Source: Larix kaempferi (lineage: Eukaryota > Streptophyta > Pinopsida > Pinales > Pinaceae). From it: a stretch of 64,000 bases of DNA. A model generated the notes under the pieces. That model ran no database searches and had not been told where the DNA came from. It saw nothing but the letters and a program-made list of their open reading frames with translations. The DNA lies in the NCBI GenBank assembly GCA_027924585.1, contig BSBM01000764.1:1754001-1818000 (forward strand), given 5' to 3'. Of this stretch, positions 11,964 to 21,084 are shown piece by piece; position 1 is the stretch's first letter; the number at the start of each line of letters is the position of its first letter. The position numbers were made by a program, and so were the translations under genes.

Positions 11964-12311
11964 TGGAAAAGTTAAATATAATGTAAGAATGAAATATTTA
12001 TCTCATTCACTTTATAAATAAGAGGTTATATGAATGAATGTCTTATATCATGTACTAAAAAAAACAAATATTCCCTCCTCAAATGTATGAAAGGGAGAAA
12101 AAACAAAGAAGAAGTTCATAGCCTCTAACTTCACTAACCATAAAAATTGTCACATTCATAGTTAATTATTGTTTTCCATGCTATTTAACAATATTTTGCA
12201 CAATATTACACAAAAAAAAAATATTGAATGTGACAACAGAGATGGTTCTCATAGTGTTTGACATGGTTTATGGTAAAAAATTATAGTTTAAAAGCTATAA
12301 AAATTGTTTGC

Positions 12312-12345
12312 ACTACAAGGAAAAGAGCATGTAGCTTGTTGACCG
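12312..12345 (+). mobile_element. Possible CACTA-type transposon terminus
   Basis: CACTACAAGGAAAAGAGC closely resembles the CACTACAAGAAAA ends of plant CACTA (En/Spm) elements. A candidate opposite end, CTAGTG, lies at 23170-23175, where the minus strand reads CACTAGAACGGC. The presumed 3-bp duplications (ttg and cag) do not match, so this is tentative. Confidence 0.2.
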
Positions 12346-13125
12346 AATAATATGCATTATTGTCAAAAAGGGAGTGACAGCTCAATCTAGAGGGTTTTGA
12401 CAACTCCTAGTCGTTTGGAGTAGTTGCACTCTTCATTTAGAGTAGTTGCAGTCTTGGCTGACTAACTCTAATCTAACCTAAAATAACTAAAAAAGACCAA
12501 AACAATATAATTAAATAAAGATGAGAATTAAACTAATTTGAATAAATTAAAACATTAAAATAATCCTAAAATAAGTATATACAATAAATTTACAAAAATA
12601 TACAAACCTACAAATATGCGTGTTGGAAAGTTCCAAGAATGACTTAGAGAGTTGCAGTTTAGACAGTTGCAGAATTCAAAAATACTAGCTGCAAAATAGA
12701 ATCAGAATCAGAAATACGATGGAATCATTTCTTCAAAATAGTATCATGTTTTATTAGGATGGCATCCATGCAATCTTCAAAGAAGCTATCTATTCTCCTT
12801 GCCTTCTCAATGCTGTCTGTTAGCATAAAAGTGGAGTCTCTCTCCGAAATCCCGAATGATATTGATATTGACGAGTTCAGAAAATCCCGAATGATAACCT
12901 GCAAAATGATTTATTAATAACCTTCAAAACGATTTATTAAGATATAGATATTCAATAACTTTGAATAATTAATTCAGTTTTCAAGCTCTTAAGAATGCAT
13001 GAAAATAAGGATCGGTTTTGTTCCCATGATAACACCTGCAAGCAATAAAAAGAAGCCACCAACATATTTCAAAAACTATCCAAGTCATAAAAGTCAAGCA
13101 ATTGTTTTTCCAATCCACTTTTTCC

Positions 13126-13846
13126 TGAAGGGTTTTACTTGTGGGTATAACTAAAAACTTTAAACCCTAACCAAGATCTACTCCTATGCAAGAAATTAAA
13201 CTTAATGCACAGCGGAACTTTAGAAATCAAGCTTAATGCACAGCGGAACTTACTTTCCATCTTCAAAGGTCGCGGACAGCTTCTGGTCTTGACTTGAGTT
13301 GTTGGCTCTCAAATCCTTCCAAGAACTTGCAATCCTTTTCTCTGGAGAGTATCCTGTCTTCAATGGAGCAGACAATTTTTTCTGGATGATTGCAAGCCTT
13401 GGAGACTCAGCCCTTTTATAGCAGTGCCAAAGAAAAAGATTATAATCCTAGGGCTGCTGAAATTTAGCTAATACTTGGGAAACAAGTCCAAAAAGAAATC
13501 TGGAGTTTCCGATTTTATAAAAAACTTCAAATCGGGAAACTTCAGAAAAAAACTGAAATAAATCAGAATAAATTCTGATTTCCTTATTTAGCTCAATTTA
13601 TTACTGCTATTATTTTAATCAACTATAATCGGTCCATTAACAATTATAATTGATTAACATTATTCTATATGTATTTGTATCCAAATCCTTATTTAAATAC
13701 GTATAATGCCATGACTTAATTAATCACATTGTTTGGCATGTTTTAATCATTACATAAATGTAATCTTTCGACAGTATTTGATATCATAATCATAATGCAC
13801 GTATGTCCAACTTAATTATTGTAATTAGACGTCTCTAAATCCAACA
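13126..13846 (-). repeat. 3' LTR of Copia-2 (721 bp)
   Basis: On the + strand it reads TGAAGGGTTTTACTTG ... TCTCTAAATCCAACA. Its internal edge abuts CTCCCACATGGACAAG, which on the minus strand forms the polypurine tract (GTCCATGTGGGAGAT). Confidence 0.93.
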
Positions 13847-14286
13847 ATCTCCCACATGGACAAGTGCAACCTTTTGATTATATATCCTTAACTTTATTGC
13901 ATGCAACTTTTCTGTCTTTCTTATCGTATTTCTTAAACAATTCTGTCCATCAATTATGTTAACAAAGGACTTAAGCAGCACTTGTCACATTTATTCGCAA
14001 CTAAACCGACATAAATCACGCTGCCAACATAACTAAATGACATGAATCTGATTTGGACGTATAGTTTAGAAATTACACGCAAGTGTGATTATACGTGCCT
14101 ATTTCTAATTGAGTCACCTTTACTTTACTGTATGAGGTCCAAAAAACAAACTTTAAAGAAAGAAATAATGAAACTGAAACTGAATGCAACTTGTATATAT
14201 CACCAAAAAATGTTTACAATTGCATTTCATAGAACATCAAAAACAAAACTTAAAACATATTCAGACTCCCACATTTTCCAACTATC

Positions 14287-16341
14287 CTAAATAGATATTA
14301 CACCCATACGGGAAACATGTTCGTGAAACTTCTTGGGTGGTAATCCTTTAGTAAGAGGATCAGCAATCATGGAGTCTGTACCTATGTGTTCTATACATAA
14401 TTCATTATTCTGCACTATCTCTTTTACAACCAAAAACTTAATATCGATGTACTTTGACTTTGACGAACTTCGGTTGTTGGTTGCGTATAACACTGCTGAA
14501 TTGTTGTCACATAATAATTTGAGTGGTTTCTGAATAGAATCCACAATTTTCAGACTTGTGACGAAGTTCTTCAGCCATACGCCATGATTAGATGCTTCAT
14601 AGCATGCAACAAATTCAGCTACCATAGTGGAGGAGGCTACCAATGACTGCTTAGCGCTCTTCCATGACACGGCACTGCCTGCCATCATATAGATGTATCC
14701 TGATGTTGACTTCATGCTGTCGACACATCCTCCAAAATCAGAATCAGTATATCCAATGACCTCGAGCTTTTCCGATCTCCGATACGTGAGCATAAAGTCC
14801 CTTGTTCTCTTTAGATATCTCAACACTCGCTTGGCTGCCTTCCAGTGTTCCATACCTGGGTTACTCAAATATCTCCCTAGCATTCCAGTGATGAACGCAA
14901 TATCTGGACGCGTGCATACTTGTGCATACATGATGCTACCCACGGCTGAGGCATAGGGAATATCTTTCATGATGTTTTTATCTAAGTCAGTTTGGGGACA
15001 TTGTTTTAGACTAAACTTATCTCCTTTTGATACAGGGGTATCTCCTGGTTTGCTGTTTTCCATGCCAAATCTTGTTAGAATCTTATCGATATAGTTCCTC
15101 TGGGATAACCTTAGAATACCTTGAGATCTATCTCTAAGTATTTCAATCCCTAGAACAAATGATGCATCACCAAGATCTTTCATTTCAAAGTTCTTAAATA
15201 AAAAATTCTTAGTTTGATGCAACATGTCCTTATCGTTACTGGCAAGCAATATGTCATCTACATATAAAACCAAGAAAATAAATTTACTCCCACAGAACTT
15301 GAGGTATATGCATTCGTCTACTATGTTAGACTCAAAACCAAATGAGCTAATAATTTTGTGAAATTTATGATACCATTGTCGAGATGCTTGTTTTAGCCCA
15401 TAGATAGATTTCTTAAGTCTGCATACCATAGACCCTGCATCACCTGATACAAAGTTCTCTGGATGCTTCATATAGATCGTTTCATCAATGTCACCATTGA
15501 GAAACGCCGTCTTTACATCCATCTGATGAAGTTCTAAATCATAATGTGCTACAAGCGCCAATATGATCCTTAAAGAGTCTTTCGATGAAACTGGAGAGAA
15601 AGTCTCTTTATAATCAATGCCTTCTTTCTGTGTGAAACCTTTCGCAACAAGACGTGCCTTGTATTTTTCAACATTGCCTTTAGAATCCCGCTTAGTCTTA
15701 AATATCCATTTGCAACCAATGGGTTTCTTGTCTTTAGGCAACGGAACGATATCCCAAACGTCATTGTCATACATAGATTTCATCTCTTCATTCATGGCAT
15801 TAATCCACTTTTGAGAGTTAGAGCTTTCCACAGCTTGTTTGATATTAACAGGATCATTTTCAAACATGCCAATGTCAAACTCATGTTCTTGAAGATATGC
15901 ATAATCCTTAGATTGTGTAGATCTTTTCTCTCTAGTAGATCTCCTAATTGGCACAGGTACTAGATTTTCTTGAGGTTCATTTACAACTTGATATTCAACA
16001 GGAGGAGGAACATCATTATCAATTTCTGAATCTCCCACAGGCCCTAGGCCATCAACATTTGTCATGTCAATGTCAGGGTTTGGGTTGGGTTCAGGTCCAT
16101 TTGTGTTCTCTATTCCATGTTGAGTTTCTAACTGAGTTATTTGTGATGATGAAGTTTGCATATTGTCAGAATATGTATTTCTAAACGCAATCGGAATTTG
16201 AACAAAACCAGGACTTTGGTCCATAGTCTCATTTCTAAACGCAATCGGAATTTGAACAAAACCAGGACTTTGGTCCATAGTCTCATTCGCATTCGTCTCT
16301 TCTTCTTCAAAAATACTATCTTTTGTCATATCTCCCCCCAC
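14287..16341 (-). CDS. Copia-2 reverse transcriptase-RNase H part of Pol (684 codons from the internal Met)
   Basis: This is the C-terminal half of the polyprotein, uninterrupted. The RVT_2 domain carries KPIGCKWIFKTK, LHQMDVKTAFLNGDI and the catalytic LVLYVDDILLAS. RNase H follows with GYTDSDFGG, the acidic residue in STMVAEFVACYEA, LLCDNNSAV, and the terminal IADPLTKGLPPKKF. All expected active-site residues are present, so this portion could be functional. It is in the same frame as the upstream protease-integrase part, separated by one TGA at 16372. The methionine at 16341 is therefore probably internal. Residues about 18-52 contain an exact 18-residue tandem duplication (NETMDQSPGFVQIPIAFR). 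Function: makes cDNA from element RNA inside cytoplasmic particles. Confidence 0.9.
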   Translation of the reverse strand: MGGDMTKDSIFEEEETNANETMDQSPGFVQIPIAFRNETMDQSPGFVQIPIAFRNTYSDNMQTSSSQITQLETQHGIENTNGPEPNPNPDIDMTNVDGLGPVGDSEIDNDVPPPVEYQVVNEPQENLVPVPIRRSTREKRSTQSKDYAYLQEHEFDIGMFENDPVNIKQAVESSNSQKWINAMNEEMKSMYDNDVWDIVPLPKDKKPIGCKWIFKTKRDSKGNVEKYKARLVAKGFTQKEGIDYKETFSPVSSKDSLRIILALVAHYDLELHQMDVKTAFLNGDIDETIYMKHPENFVSGDAGSMVCRLKKSIYGLKQASRQWYHKFHKIISSFGFESNIVDECIYLKFCGSKFIFLVLYVDDILLASNDKDMLHQTKNFLFKNFEMKDLGDASFVLGIEILRDRSQGILRLSQRNYIDKILTRFGMENSKPGDTPVSKGDKFSLKQCPQTDLDKNIMKDIPYASAVGSIMYAQVCTRPDIAFITGMLGRYLSNPGMEHWKAAKRVLRYLKRTRDFMLTYRRSEKLEVIGYTDSDFGGCVDSMKSTSGYIYMMAGSAVSWKSAKQSLVASSTMVAEFVACYEASNHGVWLKNFVTSLKIVDSIQKPLKLLCDNNSAVLYATNNRSSSKSKYIDIKFLVVKEIVQNNELCIEHIGTDSMIADPLTKGLPPKKFHEHVSRMGVISI
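16186..16288 (-). repeat. 54-bp tandem duplication inside the Copia-2 polyprotein linker
   Basis: The segment TTTCTAAACGCAATCGGAAT through GGACTTTGGTCCATAGTCTC appears twice in a row. It adds 18 residues to the acidic linker between integrase and RT and keeps the frame. Being in frame in a disordered linker, it is probably tolerated. Confidence 0.9.
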
Positions 16342-16371
16342 AAACTCATTATCCTCAAAAAATTTCGCACT

Positions 16372-17868
16372 TCATGACTCGAAAACTGTATGTTCTGTTG
16401 GATTATAGAATTTGTATCCCCTAGATCGTTTGGAATAGCCTATAAAGTAACAACTAATGGTCGTTTCGTCCAGTTTCTTTTCATTTGGCTTATAAGGCCT
16501 AGCTTCACATGGACATCCCCAAACTCTCAAATGATTCAAGATAGGCTTGCGCCCAACCCATAACTCGTAAGGGGTCTTGTTAGCTGCTTTAGTAGGCACT
16601 CTATTAAGTATGTATGCTGCAGTATTTAAGGCTTCTCCCCACAAATTCTCAGGTAGAGTTGTACGAGCAATCATACTTCTCACCATGTCTTTAAGGGTGC
16701 GATTTCTCCGTTCAGCAACACCATTCATTGCAGGCGAACCTGGCAACGTATACTGAGGCACAATTCCATATTCCTCTAAGTATTTTGCAAAGGGACCTTG
16801 ACGTTGTTCTCCTGATCCATCATAACGACCGTAGTATTCACCACCACGATCAGAACGAATGGACTTTATACGTTTGTTAAGTTGTAACTCAACTTCCGTT
16901 TTGAACTTTATGAACACGTCTAATGCTTCCACCTTTTCTTTTATTAAGTAAATATGACCATATCTTGAATAATCATCTATGAATGTGATAAAGTAACGGT
17001 GACCATTTCTTGTAGCTTTTGGAAAAGGACCACAGATATCCGTATGAATTAATTCTAAGACATCATTACATCTTTTTGCATCATACTTACGTTTATTAGT
17101 TTGTTTTCCCTTTATACAATTCACACAATCACTTAAGTTTGTAAAATCTAAAGGTTGGAGAATATCATTAGACACAAGACGTTCTATCCTTTTCATAGAG
17201 ATATGTCCTAATCGCTTGTGCCATAATGTTGGAGATTTCTCGCAAGTTAATTTACGTTTTCTATTATCTACATGCAGTGCCTCTGAATGTGAAGTGTCTA
17301 TATCTAGAAAATAAAGATTATCATAAGAAGACAGGATACCAGAAGCAAGAAGCTTAGAATTTTGACACAAACTGAATTTTCCATTACCAAATGAACATAC
17401 ATAACCATTTTTGTCCAAATAAGATATAGAAATTAGGTTCCTTCTGAAAGATGGAACCACTAAAGCATCAAAACTTAAATAAAATCCTGTCTTACATAAT
17501 AATCTAAATTTTCCTATGCTTTTCACTTCTACTTTGTTGCCATTTCCTACGTAAACGTAGCGCTCCGCCTCATTTGGCTTGCGATGGCTTAGGCAACCCT
17601 GCATCGACATACTGATGTTAGTCGTTGCACCTGAATCTATCCACCAAGTATATCTAGATACAGAACTTAAATTAACTTCAGAACAAACTAAAGCAAGAGA
17701 CATATCAGCCTTCTCTTGGGGAGTTTCTTCACCCTCTTTATTGGGCTTGGGGCGATCAAATCTTAGTGCAGTGTCCAATTGCATGATCCCTAAGACTAAT
17801 TTGAGCTTTTCTTCCCACTGTTTGAAATTGTTCCCCATGAGGGGCTTAATTTGACTTAGATTTGACAT
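16372..17868 (-). CDS. Copia-2 truncated Gag fused to protease and integrase (498 codons)
   Basis: The start at 17868 begins [20 protein letters not shown], a typical Copia Gag N-terminus. After about 60 residues it jumps to the protease motif [13 protein letters not shown] (near residue 75). The bulk of Gag, including the zinc knuckle, is absent and the frame is preserved. The GAG-pre-integrase motif [17 protein letters not shown] follows, then [10 protein letters not shown]. The integrase core shows [23 protein letters not shown] and [13 protein letters not shown], which supply the D, D and E residues. The frame ends TVFES-stop at TGA 16372. The same frame continues (SAKFFEDNEF) into the RT part, so one Arg-type CGA to TGA change separates the two. 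Protease and integrase could be intact. Gag function is lost. Confidence 0.88.
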   Translation of the reverse strand: MSNLSQIKPLMGNNFKQWEEKLKLVLGIMQLDTALRFDRPKPNKEGEETPQEKADMSLALVCSEVNLSSVSRYTWWIDSGATTNISMSMQGCLSHRKPNEAERYVYVGNGNKVEVKSIGKFRLLCKTGFYLSFDALVVPSFRRNLISISYLDKNGYVCSFGNGKFSLCQNSKLLASGILSSYDNLYFLDIDTSHSEALHVDNRKRKLTCEKSPTLWHKRLGHISMKRIERLVSNDILQPLDFTNLSDCVNCIKGKQTNKRKYDAKRCNDVLELIHTDICGPFPKATRNGHRYFITFIDDYSRYGHIYLIKEKVEALDVFIKFKTEVELQLNKRIKSIRSDRGGEYYGRYDGSGEQRQGPFAKYLEEYGIVPQYTLPGSPAMNGVAERRNRTLKDMVRSMIARTTLPENLWGEALNTAAYILNRVPTKAANKTPYELWVGRKPILNHLRVWGCPCEARPYKPNEKKLDETTISCYFIGYSKRSRGYKFYNPTEHTVFES

Positions 17869-18429
17869 TATGTTTAGATCTGAAAATTGAAGAACAAAAG
17901 GAAAAATTAGATATTATGCATCACGATTTGATCTTTAATCATAATTCTAAAATCCATCTAAAGGCCCAAATTAAATTATGTGCTCCATTGAATCTTTTAG
18001 CCAAAACACCACTAAATAATGAAAAAACACCTTTGGGCGCAATCATTACCTTATTGTCTTTTCCGCCTTTGGGCCAGATTGACATATCCATTTGCTAACT
18101 ACCAGGCCAGTCAAGTGGGGAAGGCAGGTCACTAACGGACCTGGTGCACCAAGCCCCAAATGCTTTTCTAGACATTGCCAGCATATGTGTGTTGCAACTT
18201 ATTTGTTATACATCACCCTTATGCACCAAACAACTTAGCAGGTGCCAACCCTCCTTTGGGAAAGCTAACACCCACGTCCATTGAGCTTGTCATGAGTCAT
18301 CCTTGCAATCGTCTTACACAGAGCGGTTCGTTTTGCGAACATCAATGCTTGACTCATGCGAAAACAACACATGTATACATAAAATGCCTTTAGTTAGATT
18401 CCAAAATTATACCTAAAATCATCAATCTT

Positions 18430-18630
18430 AACAGTTGAAAATCCAAAGTATTAAAATCGTTTTCTGGCCATACAAGAATTACCAAAACGTTTTTAATCTT
18501 CCCAAGGGAAAATACAGAGTATTAAAAAAAAAAAACATTTTCCAGCCGTAAGAGAAATACCCGAACGTTTTTTCATATTCCAATGGGAAAATACAGAGAG
18601 TAAAACAAATCATTTTCCAACCAACATACA
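18430..18630. repeat. Degenerate ~80-bp tandem repeats in the Copia-2 leader
   Basis: Blocks containing CATTTTCCAGCC-like and CCAAGGGAAAATACAGAG-like phrases recur about every 80 bp, near 18465, 18540 and 18615. Copies are diverged. They share AACGTTTTT with the downstream 70-bp array. Confidence 0.6.
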
Positions 18631-19269
18631 GATGCTAAATGCATTCACTCCAACAAATGAGCAAGACAGAAAATGAACACAGATTTGTTTTACACACAGG
18701 ATTTTATAAGATTGCATTGGTTTTCAAATGGATCGAATTTAAATGAAACTCAGATCGAGCCACAGAGTTTTGAATGGGTCAGTTTTCAAAAGATGCCCTA
18801 AATCTAGGGATGCCCCTTTGATATTGAAACACAGATTTATTTTATGGCAGCTTAAAGAAAAAACAGAGCATATGTAAAGGACACATTTAAATGCATCTAG
18901 CTCTCCAACATTAGCGCTCTGACAGAGCTACCAAAACATCACGAAAACTTAAATCCTGGCAGCCTAAACTCAGGCCTAAACTTTCATGAAATCTTCAGCA
19001 TTAACGTTTTAGTTTTCATACAAAACTTCGCAGGGAAAACCATCATATGAGCGACCCAAATGGATCCTAGGGCAGCGCCCTCTCCATTTCTCTGGGCAAA
19101 TACCAAGCACAGCAAGGAGATACGATAGAGCCCATACTGAAAATTCTTTTTAACTCACATGCAATATGCAGAGTTGACATGGAATATAAATTCGATCCAC
19201 AGAGAATCCGCATATAAACCATTCACATGGTTGATATTGGATACAAACAGAGATCCACATATAAACTAT

Positions 19270-19450
19270 GCACAGACTTTAACATTGGATGCGAATTCGA
19301 TCCATTTCAGATTTACACGGAGGTTGTATAAAAAATTGCACACAAAGTTTAACATTGGATGTGAAATCGATCCATTTAATATTTACACAGAGGTCGTATA
19401 AAAAATATACACAGAGTTTAACATTGAATGCGAAAAATATGGGTAAGATC
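19270..19450. repeat. ~70-bp repeats in the Copia-2 leader (2-3 copies)
   Basis: AGTTTAACATTGGATGCGAA plus a following GATCCATTT...ATTTACACGGAGGTTGTATAAAAAA-type block recurs with about 70-bp spacing near 19280, 19350 and 19420. Confidence 0.75.
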
Positions 19451-19550
19451 TGGAAGTGCATCCCCTTTCAAATAAAAAAAAAAAAAGAACACAGCGATTC
19501 AAATAAGTCAAAATCCATCACGATTTTTGGATCTGGGCAGAGTATCAAAT

Positions 19551-19995
19551 TGTCGTTCCAAACAACATTCCAATCAAAACGTTCTTGCAAAATAAAAAGA
19601 TGCATACAAGGTTTAAAGACTCTGTTTCCAGCCAGCATTCCAATCAAAAACGTTTTTGCAAATAAAAAGATGCATACAGAGTTTAAAGACTCTGTTTCCA
19701 GCCAGCATTCCAATCAAAAACGTTTTTGCAAATAAAAAGATGCATACAGAGTTTAAAGACTCTGTTTCCAGCCAGCATTCCAATCAAAAACGTTTTTGCA
19801 ATAGATAGATGCATACATAGTTTAAAGACTCTGTTTCCAGCCAGCATTCCAATCAAAAAACGTTTTTGCAAATAAAAAGATGCATACAGAGTTTAAAGAC
19901 TCTGTTTCCAGCCAGCATTCCAATCAAAAACGTTTTTGCAATAGATAGATGCATACATAGTTTAAAGACTCTGTTTCCAGCCAGCATCTAACAAA
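19551..19995. repeat. 70-bp tandem repeat array in the Copia-2 leader (six copies)
   Basis: TCTGTTTCCAGCCAGCATTC starts at 19621, 19691, 19761, 19830, 19901 and 19970, a spacing of 69-71 bp. Two variants alternate in the later copies: GCAAATAAAAAGATGCATAC and GCAATAGATAGATGCATAC. This alternation suggests duplication of a two-unit block. Confidence 0.92.
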
Positions 19996-20344
19996 GTGCC
20001 AGGAAACTGTAAATTCGTTTTAATCCACCCATGAGACAATGTAAGATGCCCAAAACGTTTTTGCAAAACAATATATGCATATAGAGCTTCCAAAGCTCGA
20101 TTTCCAGCCACATATAAAAACGTTTTGCAAATTAAATGGATGAATAAAAAACGTTTTTAAGAACTGATAAATGAATCCAGAGCTTGCAATCGTTCTTCCA
20201 GCCACCGAGCATACAAATAAAACGGTTTTGCCCCATCACTGGAAACACACAGATCATGAGGGCGTTTTTCCTCCCAGCATTCACAGACACAGAGAAACAA
20301 TGCTTCATAAACGTTTTCACACACAGCAATTCTTACATGAGGGT

Positions 20345-20357
20345 GGCTCTGATACCA
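20345..20357 (-). promoter_or_regulatory. Primer-binding site of Copia-2
   Basis: The minus strand reads TGGTATCAGAGCC two bases from the 5' LTR edge. This is the initiator-Met tRNA type and fixes the element orientation. Confidence 0.93.
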
Positions 20358-20359
20358 AT

Positions 20360-21079
20360 TGAAGGGTTTTACTTGTGGGTATAACTAAAAACTTTAAACC
20401 CTAACCAAGATCTACTCCTATGCAAGAAATTAAACTTAATGCACAGCGGAACTTTAGAAATCAAGCTTAATGCACAGCGGAACTTACTTTCCATCTTCAA
20501 AGGTCGCGGACAGCTTCTGGTCTTGACTTGAGTTGTTGGCTCTCGAATCCTTCCAAGAACTTGCAATCCTTTTCTCTGGAGAGTATCCTGTCTTCAATGG
20601 AGCAGACAATTTTTTCTGGATGATTGCAAGCCTTGGAGACTCAGCCCTTTTATAGCAGTGCCAAAGAAAAAGATTCTAATCCTAGGGCTGCTGAAATTTA
20701 GCTAATACTTGGGAAACAAGTCTAAAAAGAAATCTGGAGTTTCAGATTTTATAAAAAACTTCAAATCGGGAAACTTCAGTAAAAACTGAAATAAATCAGA
20801 ATAAATTCTGATTTCCTTATTTAGCTCAATTTATTACTGCTATTATTTTAATCAACTATAATCGGTCCATTAACAATTATAATTGATTAACATTATTCTA
20901 TATGTATTTGTATCCAAATCCTTATTTAAATACGTATAATGCCATGACTTAAATAATCACATTGTTTGGCATGTTTTAATCATTACATAAATGTAATCTT
21001 TCGACAGTATTTGATATCATAATCATAATGCACGTATGTCCAACTTAATTATTGTAATTAGACGTCTCTAAATCCAACA
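20360..21079 (-). repeat. 5' LTR of Copia-2 (720 bp)
   Basis: This is the same sequence as 13126-13846 with about seven or eight differences by eye (for example CTCTCGAATCC versus CTCTCAAATCC). It carries the promoter for the minus-strand transcript. Confidence 0.93.
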
Positions 21080-21084
21080 TTTCC

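Larger units (their letters stand above)
10626..13120. other. AT-rich non-genic DNA with short local duplications
   Basis: No coding region is supported. A block near 10640-10690 (ATGACCATATATGATATTTTC, through a CCATCCTATTTTTGGAAAAC-like stretch) recurs near 10810-10865, about 170 bp apart. Separate entries cover a 34-bp triplication and a CACTA-like terminus. The frame at 10884-11216 shows no recognisable family motif and I regard it as chance. Confidence 0.55.
17869..20344 (-). other. Copia-2 leader (5' untranslated region) with tandem repeats
   Basis: This is about 2.5 kb between the PBS and the Gag start. No conserved protein is visible. It carries three families of short tandem repeats (18430-18630, 19270-19450 and 19551-19995). 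Small open frames such as 19289-19735 are repeat shadows. Confidence 0.7.
13121..21084 (-). mobile_element. Copia-2: young Ty1/Copia LTR retrotransposon, gag-deleted
   Basis: The element runs 13126-21079 (7,954 bp), on the minus strand, flanked by the 5-bp target duplication tttcc (13121-13125 and 21080-21084). Both LTRs are about 720 bp. By eye they differ at only about seven or eight positions (about 1 percent), which implies a recent insertion. In transcription order it has the right LTR (20360-21079), PBS, a 2.5-kb leader with tandem repeats, a polyprotein frame (17868 to 14287), polypurine tract and left LTR. The polyprotein is open apart from a single TGA at 16372-16374, but most of gag is missing. 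It probably depends on Gag from another copy. Confidence 0.95.

Noticed and set aside
19468-19871. Minus-strand frames with repeated FLIGMLAGNRVFKLCMHL
   Set aside because: They arise from the 70-bp leader repeat of Copia-2. The period is not a multiple of three in all copies and no Gag-like feature is present.
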